This document shows positions 34,206 through 42,194 of a DNA stretch of 64,000 bases, piece after piece. The position numbers and the translations under genes are program-made. The notes below the pieces were generated by a model that made no database searches, was not told the origin of the DNA, and was given only the letters and a program-made list of their open reading frames with translations. Source of the stretch: Anaerococcus sp. Marseille-P3915 (GTDB lineage: Bacteria > Bacillota > Clostridia > Tissierellales > Peptoniphilaceae); the NCBI RefSeq assembly GCF_900258475.1, contig NZ_LT984887.1, positions 945,919 through 1,009,918 of the forward strand. Direction: 5' to 3'. Numbering within the stretch: the first letter of the stretch is position 1; each line of letters opens with the position of its first letter.

Positions 34206-35962
34206 AAAATATTAGAAAACTCTTTAGATTAATAGATACCTACCAGCCAGGATTTACTCTTAGGGTAATTATTACAAACCTTGTTCTGGGATTTTTGCCG
34301 CTTATAAATATTTTTGCTCCAAAACTAATTATTGATGAGCTTATGGGACAAAAAAGAATTTCCTACTGCCTAGGTCTTGGACTCTTGGTTATAGGCCTAG
34401 GTTTTATCAAAGAAGTAACCCATAGATGGCTAAACAATTATCTAACTCTCACCTTTGAAGATATGTCAGATAAACTTACCTTTAAGATTGCACAAAAGTC
34501 CCTAAGGCTACCCATAGAAAAGTCTGACAGTAAGGAAATCCAGGATATGATGGAACAAGCCCACTATGCGGTTTGGGAAATGTACACCCTCTATGACATA
34601 ATAATCTTGGTAATATCAGCTGCTATAACTGGAATCTTAGCTTTAGGAATACTTGTAAAGCTAAATCCTGCAATAATCATCTTGCTAATTTTATTAGTTT
34701 TGATAAACAAAAAAATAGTAAGTCTAATTAAGGAAAATGAACTAAAATACCAGGAAAATAATATTTCAGATTTAAGGACATATAGATTTTTTGCAAATTT
34801 TGCGGCAGATCTTAGGTATTTTAAGGATATAGAAATCTATGAAAGCCAAGATTTAGTCCTAGAAAAAGCAGACTTCTACCAGCAAGAGATGATTGATTCT
34901 TCAACAGAATACTTCAACAAAAATGGCATCTACACTGGTATCATGAATGTAAGTGCCAATGGGTCAATTATCTTAACTTTAATTTATCTTACCTATAAAT
35001 TAATCGATAAGACAATTAGCCTTGCCAACTTCACCATGTATTTCAACTCCCTAATACAGGTGATAAACGCAACCAACCTTATCCAGCAAAACTACGCCAA
35101 GGTTATTTCTGTAAATGCTCAATTAGAAGTATTTTTTAACTTCCTTGAAATGGAAGAAGGGCTTCTTGATAAGGGAGAAATCACCGATTTTGATACAAAT
35201 GAGATTAGGATTAGATTTGACAATGTATCCTTTAAGTATCCAGCAAGTGAAGATTATGTCCTAAAAGACTGTTCTTTTGAAATAAAAAATGGCGAAACTC
35301 TTGCCCTTGTGGGCAAAAATGGAGCTGGTAAATCTACTATAGTAAAACTATTGTGTAAGTTTTACGAACCAACGGGAGGCACTATCTACCTAAATGATAT
35401 TGATATAAGTAAGATATCGACCAAAAAATACTATGAGATCCTATCCCCTACCTTCCAAGACTTTAGGCTATTTCCATTTAGGATTAGCGAAAATATCACA
35501 AGTAAATTGAAGGAAGATATTACAGATCTTGAGTATGAAAATATGGATAAGGCCTTTGACCTTCTAAATTTATCTGATTGGATATCTAAACAAGTAGAAA
35601 AAGAAGATACCTTCCTCACCTATTTATTCTCAGACAAGTCAGTAGAGCCATCTGGAGGAATCGGTCAAAAGCTTGCCCTCGCCCGTTCAATCTTCCACCA
35701 AGGGAAATTTTTCATAATGGATGAGCCAACCAGTGCTCTAGATCCAAGGAGCGAACAGGAAATTTTTGAAAATATGCTAAAAATTTCCAAGGGTCAAACA
35801 TCCCTTTTCATCTCCCACAGACTATCATCCACCAAATATGCAGACAGAATTATAGTATGTGATCAGGGCAAAATCACAGAAAATGGGACCCACGAAGAAT
35901 TGATAAAAGAAGATGGTCTCTACAAAGAGATGTTTACAACGCAAGCAGAATTATATCTATAA
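34202..35962 (+). CDS. ABC exporter half-transporter B (membrane plus ATPase, altered signature)
   Basis: The protein has 586 residues. Six membrane helices are followed by Walker A GKNGAGKST, Q-loop TFQDFR, Walker B FIMDEPTSALD and H-loop SHRLSS. The signature reads PSGGIGQK in place of LSGGQ, so one of the two ATP sites in the pair is probably weakened, as in many heterodimeric exporters. It is coupled to gene A by a four-base overlap and closed by a terminator. Confidence 0.92.
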   Translation: MKNIRKLFRLIDTYQPGFTLRVIITNLVLGFLPLINIFAPKLIIDELMGQKRISYCLGLGLLVIGLGFIKEVTHRWLNNYLTLTFEDMSDKLTFKIAQKSLRLPIEKSDSKEIQDMMEQAHYAVWEMYTLYDIIILVISAAITGILALGILVKLNPAIIILLILLVLINKKIVSLIKENELKYQENNISDLRTYRFFANFAADLRYFKDIEIYESQDLVLEKADFYQQEMIDSSTEYFNKNGIYTGIMNVSANGSIILTLIYLTYKLIDKTISLANFTMYFNSLIQVINATNLIQQNYAKVISVNAQLEVFFNFLEMEEGLLDKGEITDFDTNEIRIRFDNVSFKYPASEDYVLKDCSFEIKNGETLALVGKNGAGKSTIVKLLCKFYEPTGGTIYLNDIDISKISTKKYYEILSPTFQDFRLFPFRISENITSKLKEDITDLEYENMDKAFDLLNLSDWISKQVEKEDTFLTYLFSDKSVEPSGGIGQKLALARSIFHQGKFFIMDEPTSALDPRSEQEIFENMLKISKGQTSLFISHRLSSTKYADRIIVCDQGKITENGTHEELIKEDGLYKEMFTTQAELYL

Positions 35963-35964
35963 GG

Positions 35965-35999
35965 AAAAAAGCTTAGGCGTAAAATCGCTTAAGCTTTTT
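35965..35999. terminator. Terminator after the ABC exporter operon
   Basis: AAAAAAGCTTA and TAAGCTTTTT form the stem, with an inner GCG/CGC pair. It lies between converging genes and has A and T runs on both sides. Confidence 0.8.
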
Positions 36000-36005
36000 A
36001 GATCT

Positions 36006-36353
36006 TTAAAATGTCATACCCTTATAGTATATAAAGGCTATAACAAAAACCAAGGATGCTATAAGATTCATTGATAAGGCAAGGAAGGATTTTTTCTTAT
36101 ATAATTCAAGGTCTGCCAAATCTTTCCTAGAAATATTTTGTATTGGGTATTTTTTCCTGCCTATTAAATATGCTAGCAAAAAGGCATTGCCGTTGTTTCC
36201 AGAAATATTTAAGACACCCAATAATCTAGGATGTTTAAGTCCTCTCGCTTTTGCATCAATTTGAGTCATTTTGTAGATATTGTATTGGAGGATAAAACCA
36301 CCAACCACAAATACTGCCCCACTTATAACCATTATTATTAATTTTATATCCAT
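36006..36353 (-). CDS. Small membrane protein of unknown function
   Basis: The protein has 115 residues. A hydrophobic N-terminal helix (about 5-25) and a C-terminal helix (about 90-110) flank a middle part with an Asn/Gly-rich LNISGNNGNAFLLAYLIG. I do not recognise the family. It follows the XRE-type regulator gene by nine bases on the same strand, so the two are probably cotranscribed. Confidence 0.75.
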   Translation of the reverse strand: MDIKLIIMVISGAVFVVGGFILQYNIYKMTQIDAKARGLKHPRLLGVLNISGNNGNAFLLAYLIGRKKYPIQNISRKDLADLELYKKKSFLALSMNLIASLVFVIAFIYYKGMTF

Positions 36354-36362
36354 TTCCTTCTC

Positions 36363-36767
36363 CTAAAATCTCTTAATAATCTCACTATAAACTAAGCCTG
36401 TTACTATTACTGCCAGAATAAATATAGCAATTAAAACTACTTTTTCCGGTAAAAATTCTGTAAAGATTGCCATAACAACCATTGCGACCAGGCCCATAAT
36501 TATATAAAAAATGAGTTTTTTGTTTGATCTTACTATATCTGTTGATTCTTCCAAATGTTTCATAAAATTATCGCTTCCTTTCAAAAGTTCATCCAAGCTA
36601 ATCTCATATAAATCGGATAAGGCAAGAACATTTCCTATATCAGGATAAGTTTTGTTATTCTCCCAATTTGATATGGATTGCCTAGAAACGTAAAGTTTGT
36701 CTGCTACTTCCTCTTGGGTCATTTTTTTATTTAATCTTGCTTGTTTTAATTTTTCTCCAATCTTCAT
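36363..36767 (-). CDS. XRE-family helix-turn-helix regulator with membrane anchor
   Basis: The protein has 134 residues. Residues 3-60 form a Cro/C1-type DNA-binding domain (LKQARLNKKMTQEEVADKL, SRQSISNWENNKTYPD). Two membrane helices follow (about 85-105 and 110-128). Membrane-bound XRE regulators with a small membrane partner are common in Firmicutes and often answer to envelope stress. The gap upstream has three copies of a seven-base motif that could be its operator. Confidence 0.88.
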   Translation of the reverse strand: MKIGEKLKQARLNKKMTQEEVADKLYVSRQSISNWENNKTYPDIGNVLALSDLYEISLDELLKGSDNFMKHLEESTDIVRSNKKLIFYIIMGLVAMVVMAIFTEFLPEKVVLIAIFILAVIVTGLVYSEIIKRF

Positions 36768-36823
36768 CCCTACCTCCTAAAGATATCTTAGTTTATTTTT
36801 TTGTTTTCGTCTATCAATTATAC

Positions 36824-36862
36824 TTTACATTGGCTTATTTTTATGTAAAAACTCTTTTACAT
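36824..36862. promoter_or_regulatory. Possible operator with three TTTACAT motifs
   Basis: TTTACAT occurs at 36824-36830 and 36856-36862, and its reverse ATGTAAA at 36843-36849. They lie between two divergent genes, one encoding an XRE-type regulator. The spacing is 19 and 13 bases between starts. Confidence 0.4.
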
Positions 36863-36926
36863 AGGTCAATTTCAATATTATTTGACTGATAAGCCTATAT
36901 ATTAGATAATTATAGAAGGAGGATTT

Positions 36927-37247
36927 ATGGAAGGAATTTTAGTTGGTCTAGTGACATTTTTTCTTATAGGGATTTTTCATCCCCTAGTGATAAAGGGAGA
37001 ATATTATTTTGGTAAAAAGGTTAATAAATATTTTTTTCTAGCAGGACTTATCTTTACTCTTGTTTCTATTTTAATTAAGAGTCTAATACCTAGTATCTTT
37101 GCTGGAGTGATTGCTTGCTGCTGTTTTTGGTCAATAAAGGAAGTGGTAGAACAAGAGGAAAGAGTTCTTAAGGGCTGGTTTCCAGAAAATCCTAATAGAA
37201 AAAAATATTATGATGATTTGAGAAATAATTTGACAAAAGATAAATAG
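36927..37247 (+). CDS. DUF4491-family small membrane protein
   Basis: The protein has 106 residues and three hydrophobic segments (about 3-20, 37-55, 58-70). The start GILVGLVTFFLIGIFHPLVIKGEY and the motif GWFPENPNRKKYY are typical of the DUF4491 family, whose function is unknown. GAAGGAGG precedes the ATG. It is divergent from the XRE gene and lies just upstream of a TetR regulator. Confidence 0.85.
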   Translation: MEGILVGLVTFFLIGIFHPLVIKGEYYFGKKVNKYFFLAGLIFTLVSILIKSLIPSIFAGVIACCCFWSIKEVVEQEERVLKGWFPENPNRKKYYDDLRNNLTKDK

Positions 37248-37257
37248 ACCTTATAAT
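37230..37257 (+). promoter_or_regulatory. Promoter of the TetR-family gene
   Basis: TTGACA (37230-37235), 16 bases and TATAAT (37252-37257). The -35 box lies inside the end of the DUF4491 gene. A palindromic operator starts five bases after the -10 box. Confidence 0.8.
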
Positions 37258-37261
37258 GAAA

Positions 37262-37276
37262 ATGAACAATGTTCAT
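37262..37276. promoter_or_regulatory. Palindromic operator 1 for the TetR-family regulator
   Basis: ATGAACAATGTTCAT is a perfect inverted repeat (ATGAACA-ATGTTCAT with a shared centre) over the expected transcription start. A near copy lies upstream of the next gene, which supports its role. Confidence 0.7.
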
Positions 37277-37287
37277 GAGGAGTTTTA

Positions 37288-37836
37288 ATGAGTATTTCTA
37301 AAGAAAAAATCCTTATATTTTCGAGAGAAATTGTAGCAGAAGAAGGGCTAAATGCCCTTAGTATAAGAAAACTTGCAAGCAGATGCGATCTTGCTGTAGG
37401 ATCAATCTACAACTATTTCCCATCGAAGGATGATTTGTTGATAGAGACTATAGAAAGTGTTTGGGAAGATATATTTAGAATCGATGATAAGAGCCTGGCT
37501 TTTGATGATTTTATAAAATATCTAGATCATGTTTTAGACCATCTTATCTCAGGTATTAAAAAGTATCCCAATTTTTTTAATATCCACTCCCTATCTTTCA
37601 AGTCAAAAAACAAGGATAAGGCTAAAAGCTCGATGGATGTCTATCTTGAAAAGCTCAAAAAAGAAATGATTTGTGCTCTTAATGAGGATAAAAAAATTAA
37701 GCAAGCTACTTTTAACGATACTTTTTCAAAGGATGACCTTATAAAATATATCCTTACCACAAGCATATGCTTTATTGTCGACAAAAATTACGATAAGGAC
37801 CTATTTTTAAAGGTCATTGAAAAAATTATTTATTAA
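37288..37836 (+). CDS. TetR-family transcriptional regulator
   Basis: The protein has 182 residues. The N-terminal helix-turn-helix (about 10-45, LSIRKLASRCDLAVGSIYNYF) is typical of TetR, and the C-terminal ligand domain is not recognisable by sequence. An operator overlaps its own start region, so it probably represses itself. A second operator sits ahead of the downstream membrane genes, its likely targets. Confidence 0.9.
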   Translation: MSISKEKILIFSREIVAEEGLNALSIRKLASRCDLAVGSIYNYFPSKDDLLIETIESVWEDIFRIDDKSLAFDDFIKYLDHVLDHLISGIKKYPNFFNIHSLSFKSKNKDKAKSSMDVYLEKLKKEMICALNEDKKIKQATFNDTFSKDDLIKYILTTSICFIVDKNYDKDLFLKVIEKIIY

Positions 37837-37837
37837 A

Positions 37838-37862
37838 AGACCCGCAAAAGGTGCGGGTTTTC
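37838..37862 (+). terminator. Weak terminator after the TetR-family gene
   Basis: CCCGC and GCGGG enclose a seven-base loop, followed by TTTTCT. The stem is short, so readthrough into the next gene is possible. Confidence 0.6.
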
Positions 37863-37875
37863 TAAAACTCAAAAA

Positions 37876-37888
37876 TGAACAGTGTTCA
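37876..37888. promoter_or_regulatory. Palindromic operator 2 for the TetR-family regulator
   Basis: TGAACAGTGTTCA shares both arms with operator 1 and lies 15 bases before the ATG of the next gene. Confidence 0.65.
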
Positions 37889-37902
37889 GAAAGAAGGATA
37901 AT

Positions 37903-38568
37903 ATGCAAGCTATATTTGAAAGTCTCTTTGATATTTTTTACCTAACAACTGTTACATTCCTTGGTATAAGGATGGTTAGAGAGGGAAAAGATAGGCAATA
38001 TTTCTTATTTGGCCTAATGGCCCTTGTTTTAGGCCTAGGAGATGCTTTCCACCTAGTTCCCAGAGCCCTAGCCCTAAATACTACAGGCCTAGAAAACTGG
38101 ACCTTTGCTCTTGGTCTTGGTAAGTTAATTACTTCTATCACGATGACCATATTTTACCTAATTTTATACTATATTTGGCGTTTGCGCTACAAGATTAAGG
38201 ATAGGAAAAGCTTAACTATACTAATATGGATCTTAGCCTTATTAAGGATTAGCCTGGTCCTATGCCCAGAAAATATGTTTTTGAGTACAAATTCACCATT
38301 TGCTTGGGCTATATATAGAAATATCCCCTTTGCTATCTTAGGACTCCTTATAATAATCATTTTCTATAAGAAATCTAGAGAAGAAGGAGACCTAGCCTTT
38401 AAAAATCTCTGGTTAACCATAGTTCTAAGCTTTGGATTCTATTTGCCGGTGGTCTTATTTGAAAAAACTATACCACTTATCGGTATCTTGATGATACCAA
38501 AAACCTGCACCTATATCTGGACAATTCTTATTGGTTATTTGGCAATGAGAGGAGAAAATAATGACTAA
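37903..38568 (+). CDS. Multi-helix membrane protein of unknown function
   Basis: The protein has 221 residues from the ATG at 37903, chosen for its GAAGG site; a GTG at 37882 lies inside the operator. It has about six to seven membrane helices. Notable positions are GDAFHLVPR in the second helix region and an Arg/Lys-rich loop near residue 100. I do not recognise the family. It lies behind a TetR operator and overlaps the next gene by eight bases. Confidence 0.75.
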   Translation: MQAIFESLFDIFYLTTVTFLGIRMVREGKDRQYFLFGLMALVLGLGDAFHLVPRALALNTTGLENWTFALGLGKLITSITMTIFYLILYYIWRLRYKIKDRKSLTILIWILALLRISLVLCPENMFLSTNSPFAWAIYRNIPFAILGLLIIIIFYKKSREEGDLAFKNLWLTIVLSFGFYLPVVLFEKTIPLIGILMIPKTCTYIWTILIGYLAMRGENND

Positions 38569-38974
38569 AAAATATATTAAAACAGCCTTTGCTTACGGGA
38601 TTTTTGCCTTATTTATAGGAGCCTTTTATAGGGAGTTTACAAAATTTATAGGCTTTACAGGCAGGACAAACCTAGCCCTTGCTCACGGCCACAGCCTTGT
38701 GCTTGGCTTTATAATTTTTCTTATCTTGACCCTATTTGCTAAAAACTTTGATTCTTCAGATATTAAGAAAGAAAAAAGATTTTATATCACCTATAATATA
38801 GGCCTTAGCTTAAGTCTTTTAAGTCTAGTTGCCAGGGGATTTTATCAAATTTATGACCTAAATCAAATGGCTCTTGATGCAAGTATTTCAGGTTTTGCAG
38901 GCCTAGGCCATATAATTCTTGCCCTTGCTTTTTATTTTCTTTATTCTTTTCTTAATAGTTTGGTAAAAGAATAA
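38561..38974 (+). CDS. DUF2871-family membrane protein
   Basis: The protein has 137 residues and four membrane helices. The start AFAYGIFALFIGAFYREFTK and the motif ALAHGHSLVLGF, with two histidines in the second helix, match the DUF2871 family of unknown function. It is translationally coupled to the preceding membrane protein. Confidence 0.8.
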   Translation: MTKKYIKTAFAYGIFALFIGAFYREFTKFIGFTGRTNLALAHGHSLVLGFIIFLILTLFAKNFDSSDIKKEKRFYITYNIGLSLSLLSLVARGFYQIYDLNQMALDASISGFAGLGHIILALAFYFLYSFLNSLVKE

Positions 38975-39061
38975 GTTCATTTTCTTATAATAGAGTTAAT
39001 TGATATTTTGTATGGCAATCTAAATGTTTCTCAAAATAAGTGATTAATAATTAAGTCAGGG

Positions 39062-39067
39062 TATAAT
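39062..39067 (+). promoter_or_regulatory. -10 box for the DEAD-box helicase gene
   Basis: TATAAT at 39062-39067 lies 14 bases before a leader hairpin. No strong -35 box is visible at normal spacing. Confidence 0.5.
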
Positions 39068-39080
39068 AGATATAGTATTT

Positions 39081-39110
39081 GGCAGTTGTCTTATGGCGGC
39101 TGCCTTTTTT
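39081..39110 (+). terminator. Intrinsic terminator in the 5' leader of the DEAD-box helicase gene
   Basis: GGCAGTTGTC (39081-39090) pairs with GGCGGCTGCC (39095-39104) over ten bases, three of them G-T, with a TTAT loop and six T after it. It sits between the -10 box and the start codon at 39145, so full-length mRNA needs readthrough. Confidence 0.75.
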
Positions 39111-39144
39111 AATTAGCAAAGAGAAAAGGAATAAAACACAATTA

Positions 39145-40767
39145 ATGGAATTTAAAGAATTAAAAATATCAGAAGAAACACTAAAAGCATTAGCAGACAT
39201 GGGATTTGAAAGTCCATCACCAATACAAGAACAAACCATCCCTGTCCTCCTTGAAGGTAGAGATTTGATTGGCCAAGCTCAAACAGGTACAGGCAAAACT
39301 GCAGCATTTGCTATCCCTATTGTTGAAAAAGTAGAGACAAACGGAATAACACAAGCCCTTATCCTATGCCCAACTAGGGAATTATGTATGCAAGTAACAA
39401 AAGAAATTGAAAAATTAGCTAAATATAAGAAGGATATCAAAATCTTATCTGTCTATGGCGGCACCCAAATCGTAAGACAAATAAAAGCTCTTAAGAAGGG
39501 TGTAGAAATCGTGGTCGGTACACCTGGTAGGCTAATAGACCTGATGAAAAGAAAGGTTCTTAAACTAGATAAGCTAGATATAGTAGTCCTAGATGAAGCA
39601 GATGAGATGTTTGATATGGGCTTTAGGGATGATATGAAATTTATACTTGATGCGACAAGTGAAGAAAGACAAACTTGCTTTTTTTCTGCCACCATGGGTA
39701 AGGAAATAACAGAATTTTCTAAAATCTATCAAAATAATCCTGTTTCTATCAAGATAAAAGCTGAAGAACTAACTGTTGATAGAATTGACCAATTTTATAT
39801 CCCTATGAAGGAAGCTGATAAGGAAGAGACCCTAACCAGGCTACTTGAGATAAATAAGCCCCAACTTGCCATAGTATTTTGTAATACAAAAAGAAAAGTC
39901 GATAGACTTGTAGAAAATCTAAGCAAAAAATCTTATCTTGTAGATGGCCTCCATGGGGATCTAAAACAAGGCCAAAGAGACCAGGTGATGAAAAAGTTTA
40001 GGAACAATACTATCCATATCCTGGTTGCAACTGATGTAGCTGCCCGTGGCCTAGATGTAGATAATGTAGATATAGTATTTAACTATGACCTACCCCAACT
40101 AGATGAATACTACGTTCACAGGATAGGAAGGACTGCCAGGGCTGGTAAAAGTGGTGTTAGCTACTCCTTTATAGCAGGTAAGGACAGGCAAAGACTAAAG
40201 GCTATAGAAAAATATACCAAGGCCCATATAGAGGAAATGGAAATCCCAAGCCTAGCTGAGATGGGTAAAAGTCAAGAAGAAAATATTATTGAGGAAATTA
40301 GCTCTAAGCTAGAAAATTATTCTAAGTCAGACAAGGAACAAGCTATCTTAATAGCTCTTATGGAAAAAGGTTACGATCCCTTCATCATTGCCCAGGTCCT
40401 TCTAAGCGAAAAGCTTGGAAAATCAACCAGAAATCATCACGAAAAAATTGATGGTATTGACAATGATAAGGCAAAAAAATCTAATAAGCAAGCTAAGAGT
40501 AAGAAGGCCCATCCAAAATATAATGATGAAAATATGGCAACCTTATTTATAAATAGGGGAAAACTTGATAATTTTAATGCAAATAAAATAGTTAAAGCCC
40601 TAAACCGACTTGGACATATTCCAAATGATCAAATTGGCCAAATTAGAATTCAAAAATCTTACAGCTTTGTAGATATAGATAAAAACTTCATAGATAAGGC
40701 TATTAAAGGATTAAATAACAAAAAAATATCAGGTAAAAAAGTAAAAGTTGAAGGAGCTAAAAAATAA
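39145..40767 (+). CDS. DEAD-box ATP-dependent RNA helicase
   Basis: The protein has 540 residues from the ATG at 39145. The frame continues upstream to 39079, but that part would lie in the terminator hairpin. The order is Q motif (FESPSPIQEQTIP), Walker A AQTGTGKT, PTREL, GTPGR, DEAD in VLDEADEMFDMGF, SAT, then IVFCNTKR, VATDVAARGLD and HRIGRTARAG. A Lys-rich linker and a C-terminal DbpA-like RNA-binding domain (about 465-540) follow, as in CsdA/CshA proteins of cold adaptation and RNA decay. The ribosome binding site is weak. Confidence 0.95.
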   Translation: MEFKELKISEETLKALADMGFESPSPIQEQTIPVLLEGRDLIGQAQTGTGKTAAFAIPIVEKVETNGITQALILCPTRELCMQVTKEIEKLAKYKKDIKILSVYGGTQIVRQIKALKKGVEIVVGTPGRLIDLMKRKVLKLDKLDIVVLDEADEMFDMGFRDDMKFILDATSEERQTCFFSATMGKEITEFSKIYQNNPVSIKIKAEELTVDRIDQFYIPMKEADKEETLTRLLEINKPQLAIVFCNTKRKVDRLVENLSKKSYLVDGLHGDLKQGQRDQVMKKFRNNTIHILVATDVAARGLDVDNVDIVFNYDLPQLDEYYVHRIGRTARAGKSGVSYSFIAGKDRQRLKAIEKYTKAHIEEMEIPSLAEMGKSQEENIIEEISSKLENYSKSDKEQAILIALMEKGYDPFIIAQVLLSEKLGKSTRNHHEKIDGIDNDKAKKSNKQAKSKKAHPKYNDENMATLFINRGKLDNFNANKIVKALNRLGHIPNDQIGQIRIQKSYSFVDIDKNFIDKAIKGLNNKKISGKKVKVEGAKK

Positions 40768-40768
40768 G

Positions 40769-40846
40769 AAAAGCCCTATCTTTATTGACCTTGAGTCCAA
40801 AATCCATAATATGGGTGGGCTCAGGTCAAAAAGATTTGGGCTTTTA
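40769..40846. terminator. Long structured terminator between DEAD-box and glutaredoxin genes
   Basis: AAAAGCCC/GGGCTTTT, ATCTTT/AAAGAT, GACC/GGTC and GAGTCC/GGGCTC stack into one 78-base interrupted hairpin. It separates converging genes and has A and T runs on both sides. Confidence 0.75.
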
Positions 40847-40852
40847 AAATAC

Positions 40853-41164
40853 TTATTTATTTTCTTCTCTTTTAGCCTTATTTTCTTTGGCTTTTTCTAG
40901 GAAATTTTCCTTGGCATAGGCTATGATATCATCAGATTCATACATAGCTTTGCCATCTATGACCATGCAAGGAACCTGGACTTTTCCACCTACTTCGATT
41001 AGCTTATCTTGGTTTTCATAACCGCAGTTTACATCTTCTGTATTATATGATGGAAACTTGATTATATCATTGTCTCTAAAATAATTTAAAACTTTTAAGC
41101 AATATGGGCAATCAGGTTTAAAATAAAGTTCAAAATCCCATTCTCTTACTATTTCTTTTCTCAT
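40853..41164 (-). CDS. Glutaredoxin-family thiol protein
   Basis: The protein has 103 residues from the ATG at 41164, with AAAGGA upstream; a longer frame to 41215 is unlikely. It carries the redox motif CPYC in YFKPDCPYCLKVLNYF and the cis-proline VPCMVIDG typical of the thioredoxin fold. A further Cys lies in DVNCGYE. The C-terminal tail is Lys/Glu rich. It probably acts in thiol exchange; the partner is unknown. Confidence 0.9.
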   Translation of the reverse strand: MRKEIVREWDFELYFKPDCPYCLKVLNYFRDNDIIKFPSYNTEDVNCGYENQDKLIEVGGKVQVPCMVIDGKAMYESDDIIAYAKENFLEKAKENKAKREENK

Positions 41165-41241
41165 AAAAATCCTTTCTATATACATTAACGTCTTACTTAA
41201 TATATATTTACCCAAAGCTTATAAGAAAAAACTTAATAAAA

Positions 41242-41580
41242 CTACTTCTTGTGAACCCTTTTAAGCCTGGACTCTAAAATAATTCCAAGAATTACATAGG
41301 CCATAAATTCTATAATTACTAGGATGATCTTTCTATAGGTATACATTATAACAAATTTATTTAAGATTAGGCCAAGGATGATAAAAACTATAGCTAAGCT
41401 AAAGGCACCTTTGGCCATAAAATCATTGGCAAAATACCAATTCTGCTTATTTTTCATTGATAAATCGCTCCTATAACCATATTTTTTATCTATTTCTTTG
41501 TTCTTTATCATATTTGAAATATAACCTACAAATACCAAATAAGCTGGTACTAAAAATATAGGCAAGGATTCAAAATTCAT
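41242..41580 (-). CDS. SdpI-like membrane protein
   Basis: The protein has 112 residues from the ATG at 41580, which follows AGGAGA. Three membrane helices are predicted. The stretch YGYRSDLSMKNKQNWYFAND matches the SdpI/YhfL-type GYRT...N...W...N pattern. SdpI gives immunity to a secreted toxin in Bacillus; here only family membership can be claimed. It follows the VTT gene on the same strand by eight bases. Confidence 0.75.
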   Translation of the reverse strand: MNFESLPIFLVPAYLVFVGYISNMIKNKEIDKKYGYRSDLSMKNKQNWYFANDFMAKGAFSLAIVFIILGLILNKFVIMYTYRKIILVIIEFMAYVILGIILESRLKRVHKK

Positions 41581-41588
41581 ATTATCTC

Positions 41589-42182
41589 CTATCTTATACT
41601 TTTCATCACAAAGTCTAAACCAAGAGCCCATCCCATGGAATAGGCCAAGATGCTAGCTGGCTTACACAATAAGATTATGGCTATATATTTTTTTACACTT
41701 ATATCAGTTAGGCCAGTTAGGTAACACAAAAAATCATCAGGAGCTACAGGTAAAAATATAGCAAGGGCGAAAAATCTGTCATAGGTCTTCTCTTTTAGCT
41801 TATCCTTGTGTTTATTATATGTATCTTCTCCAAAAATCCTTATTACTATGGATCTACCAAAGGTTCTGGAAATAAAAAACACAAGTATTGAACCAGCACA
41901 AATTGAGATATAATTATAAACAAAGCCCCAAAAGGCCCCAAATATAACTACTCCTGCTACACAGGTAAGGCCTCCTGGTATTATCGGGATTACTATCTGT
42001 ATTATCTGAATAATCATAAATACAGCTGGACCCCAGGCTCCCTTAGATAAAATCAGTTCTCTGAAGCTTTCTAGAGAGTTAAAATAGCCCTTCTTATAAA
42101 CTATAAAAGCAAGTATTAAGGCTATTATTAATAGGATTATTGATATTATATTGAATAAATTTTTTTTGATAAAAGATTTCAT
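41589..42182 (-). CDS. VTT-domain (TVP38/TMEM64, DedA-related) membrane protein
   Basis: The protein has 197 residues and about five to six helices. The conserved features are PGGLTCVAGVVIFGAFWG, FFISRTFGR and FLPVAPDDFLCYLTGLTD. Relatives act as lipid scramblases or transporters. The promoter lies in a clear inverted repeat, which suggests a dedicated repressor. The SdpI-like gene follows. Confidence 0.88.
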   Translation of the reverse strand: MKSFIKKNLFNIISIILLIIALILAFIVYKKGYFNSLESFRELILSKGAWGPAVFMIIQIIQIVIPIIPGGLTCVAGVVIFGAFWGFVYNYISICAGSILVFFISRTFGRSIVIRIFGEDTYNKHKDKLKEKTYDRFFALAIFLPVAPDDFLCYLTGLTDISVKKYIAIILLCKPASILAYSMGWALGLDFVMKSIR

Positions 42183-42194
42183 TTTCGCCTCTAC

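Noticed and set aside
39079-39144. N-terminal extension of the DEAD-box helicase from a TTG
   Set aside because: The extension would be read from the leader terminator hairpin, has no binding site, and does not resemble helicase N-termini.
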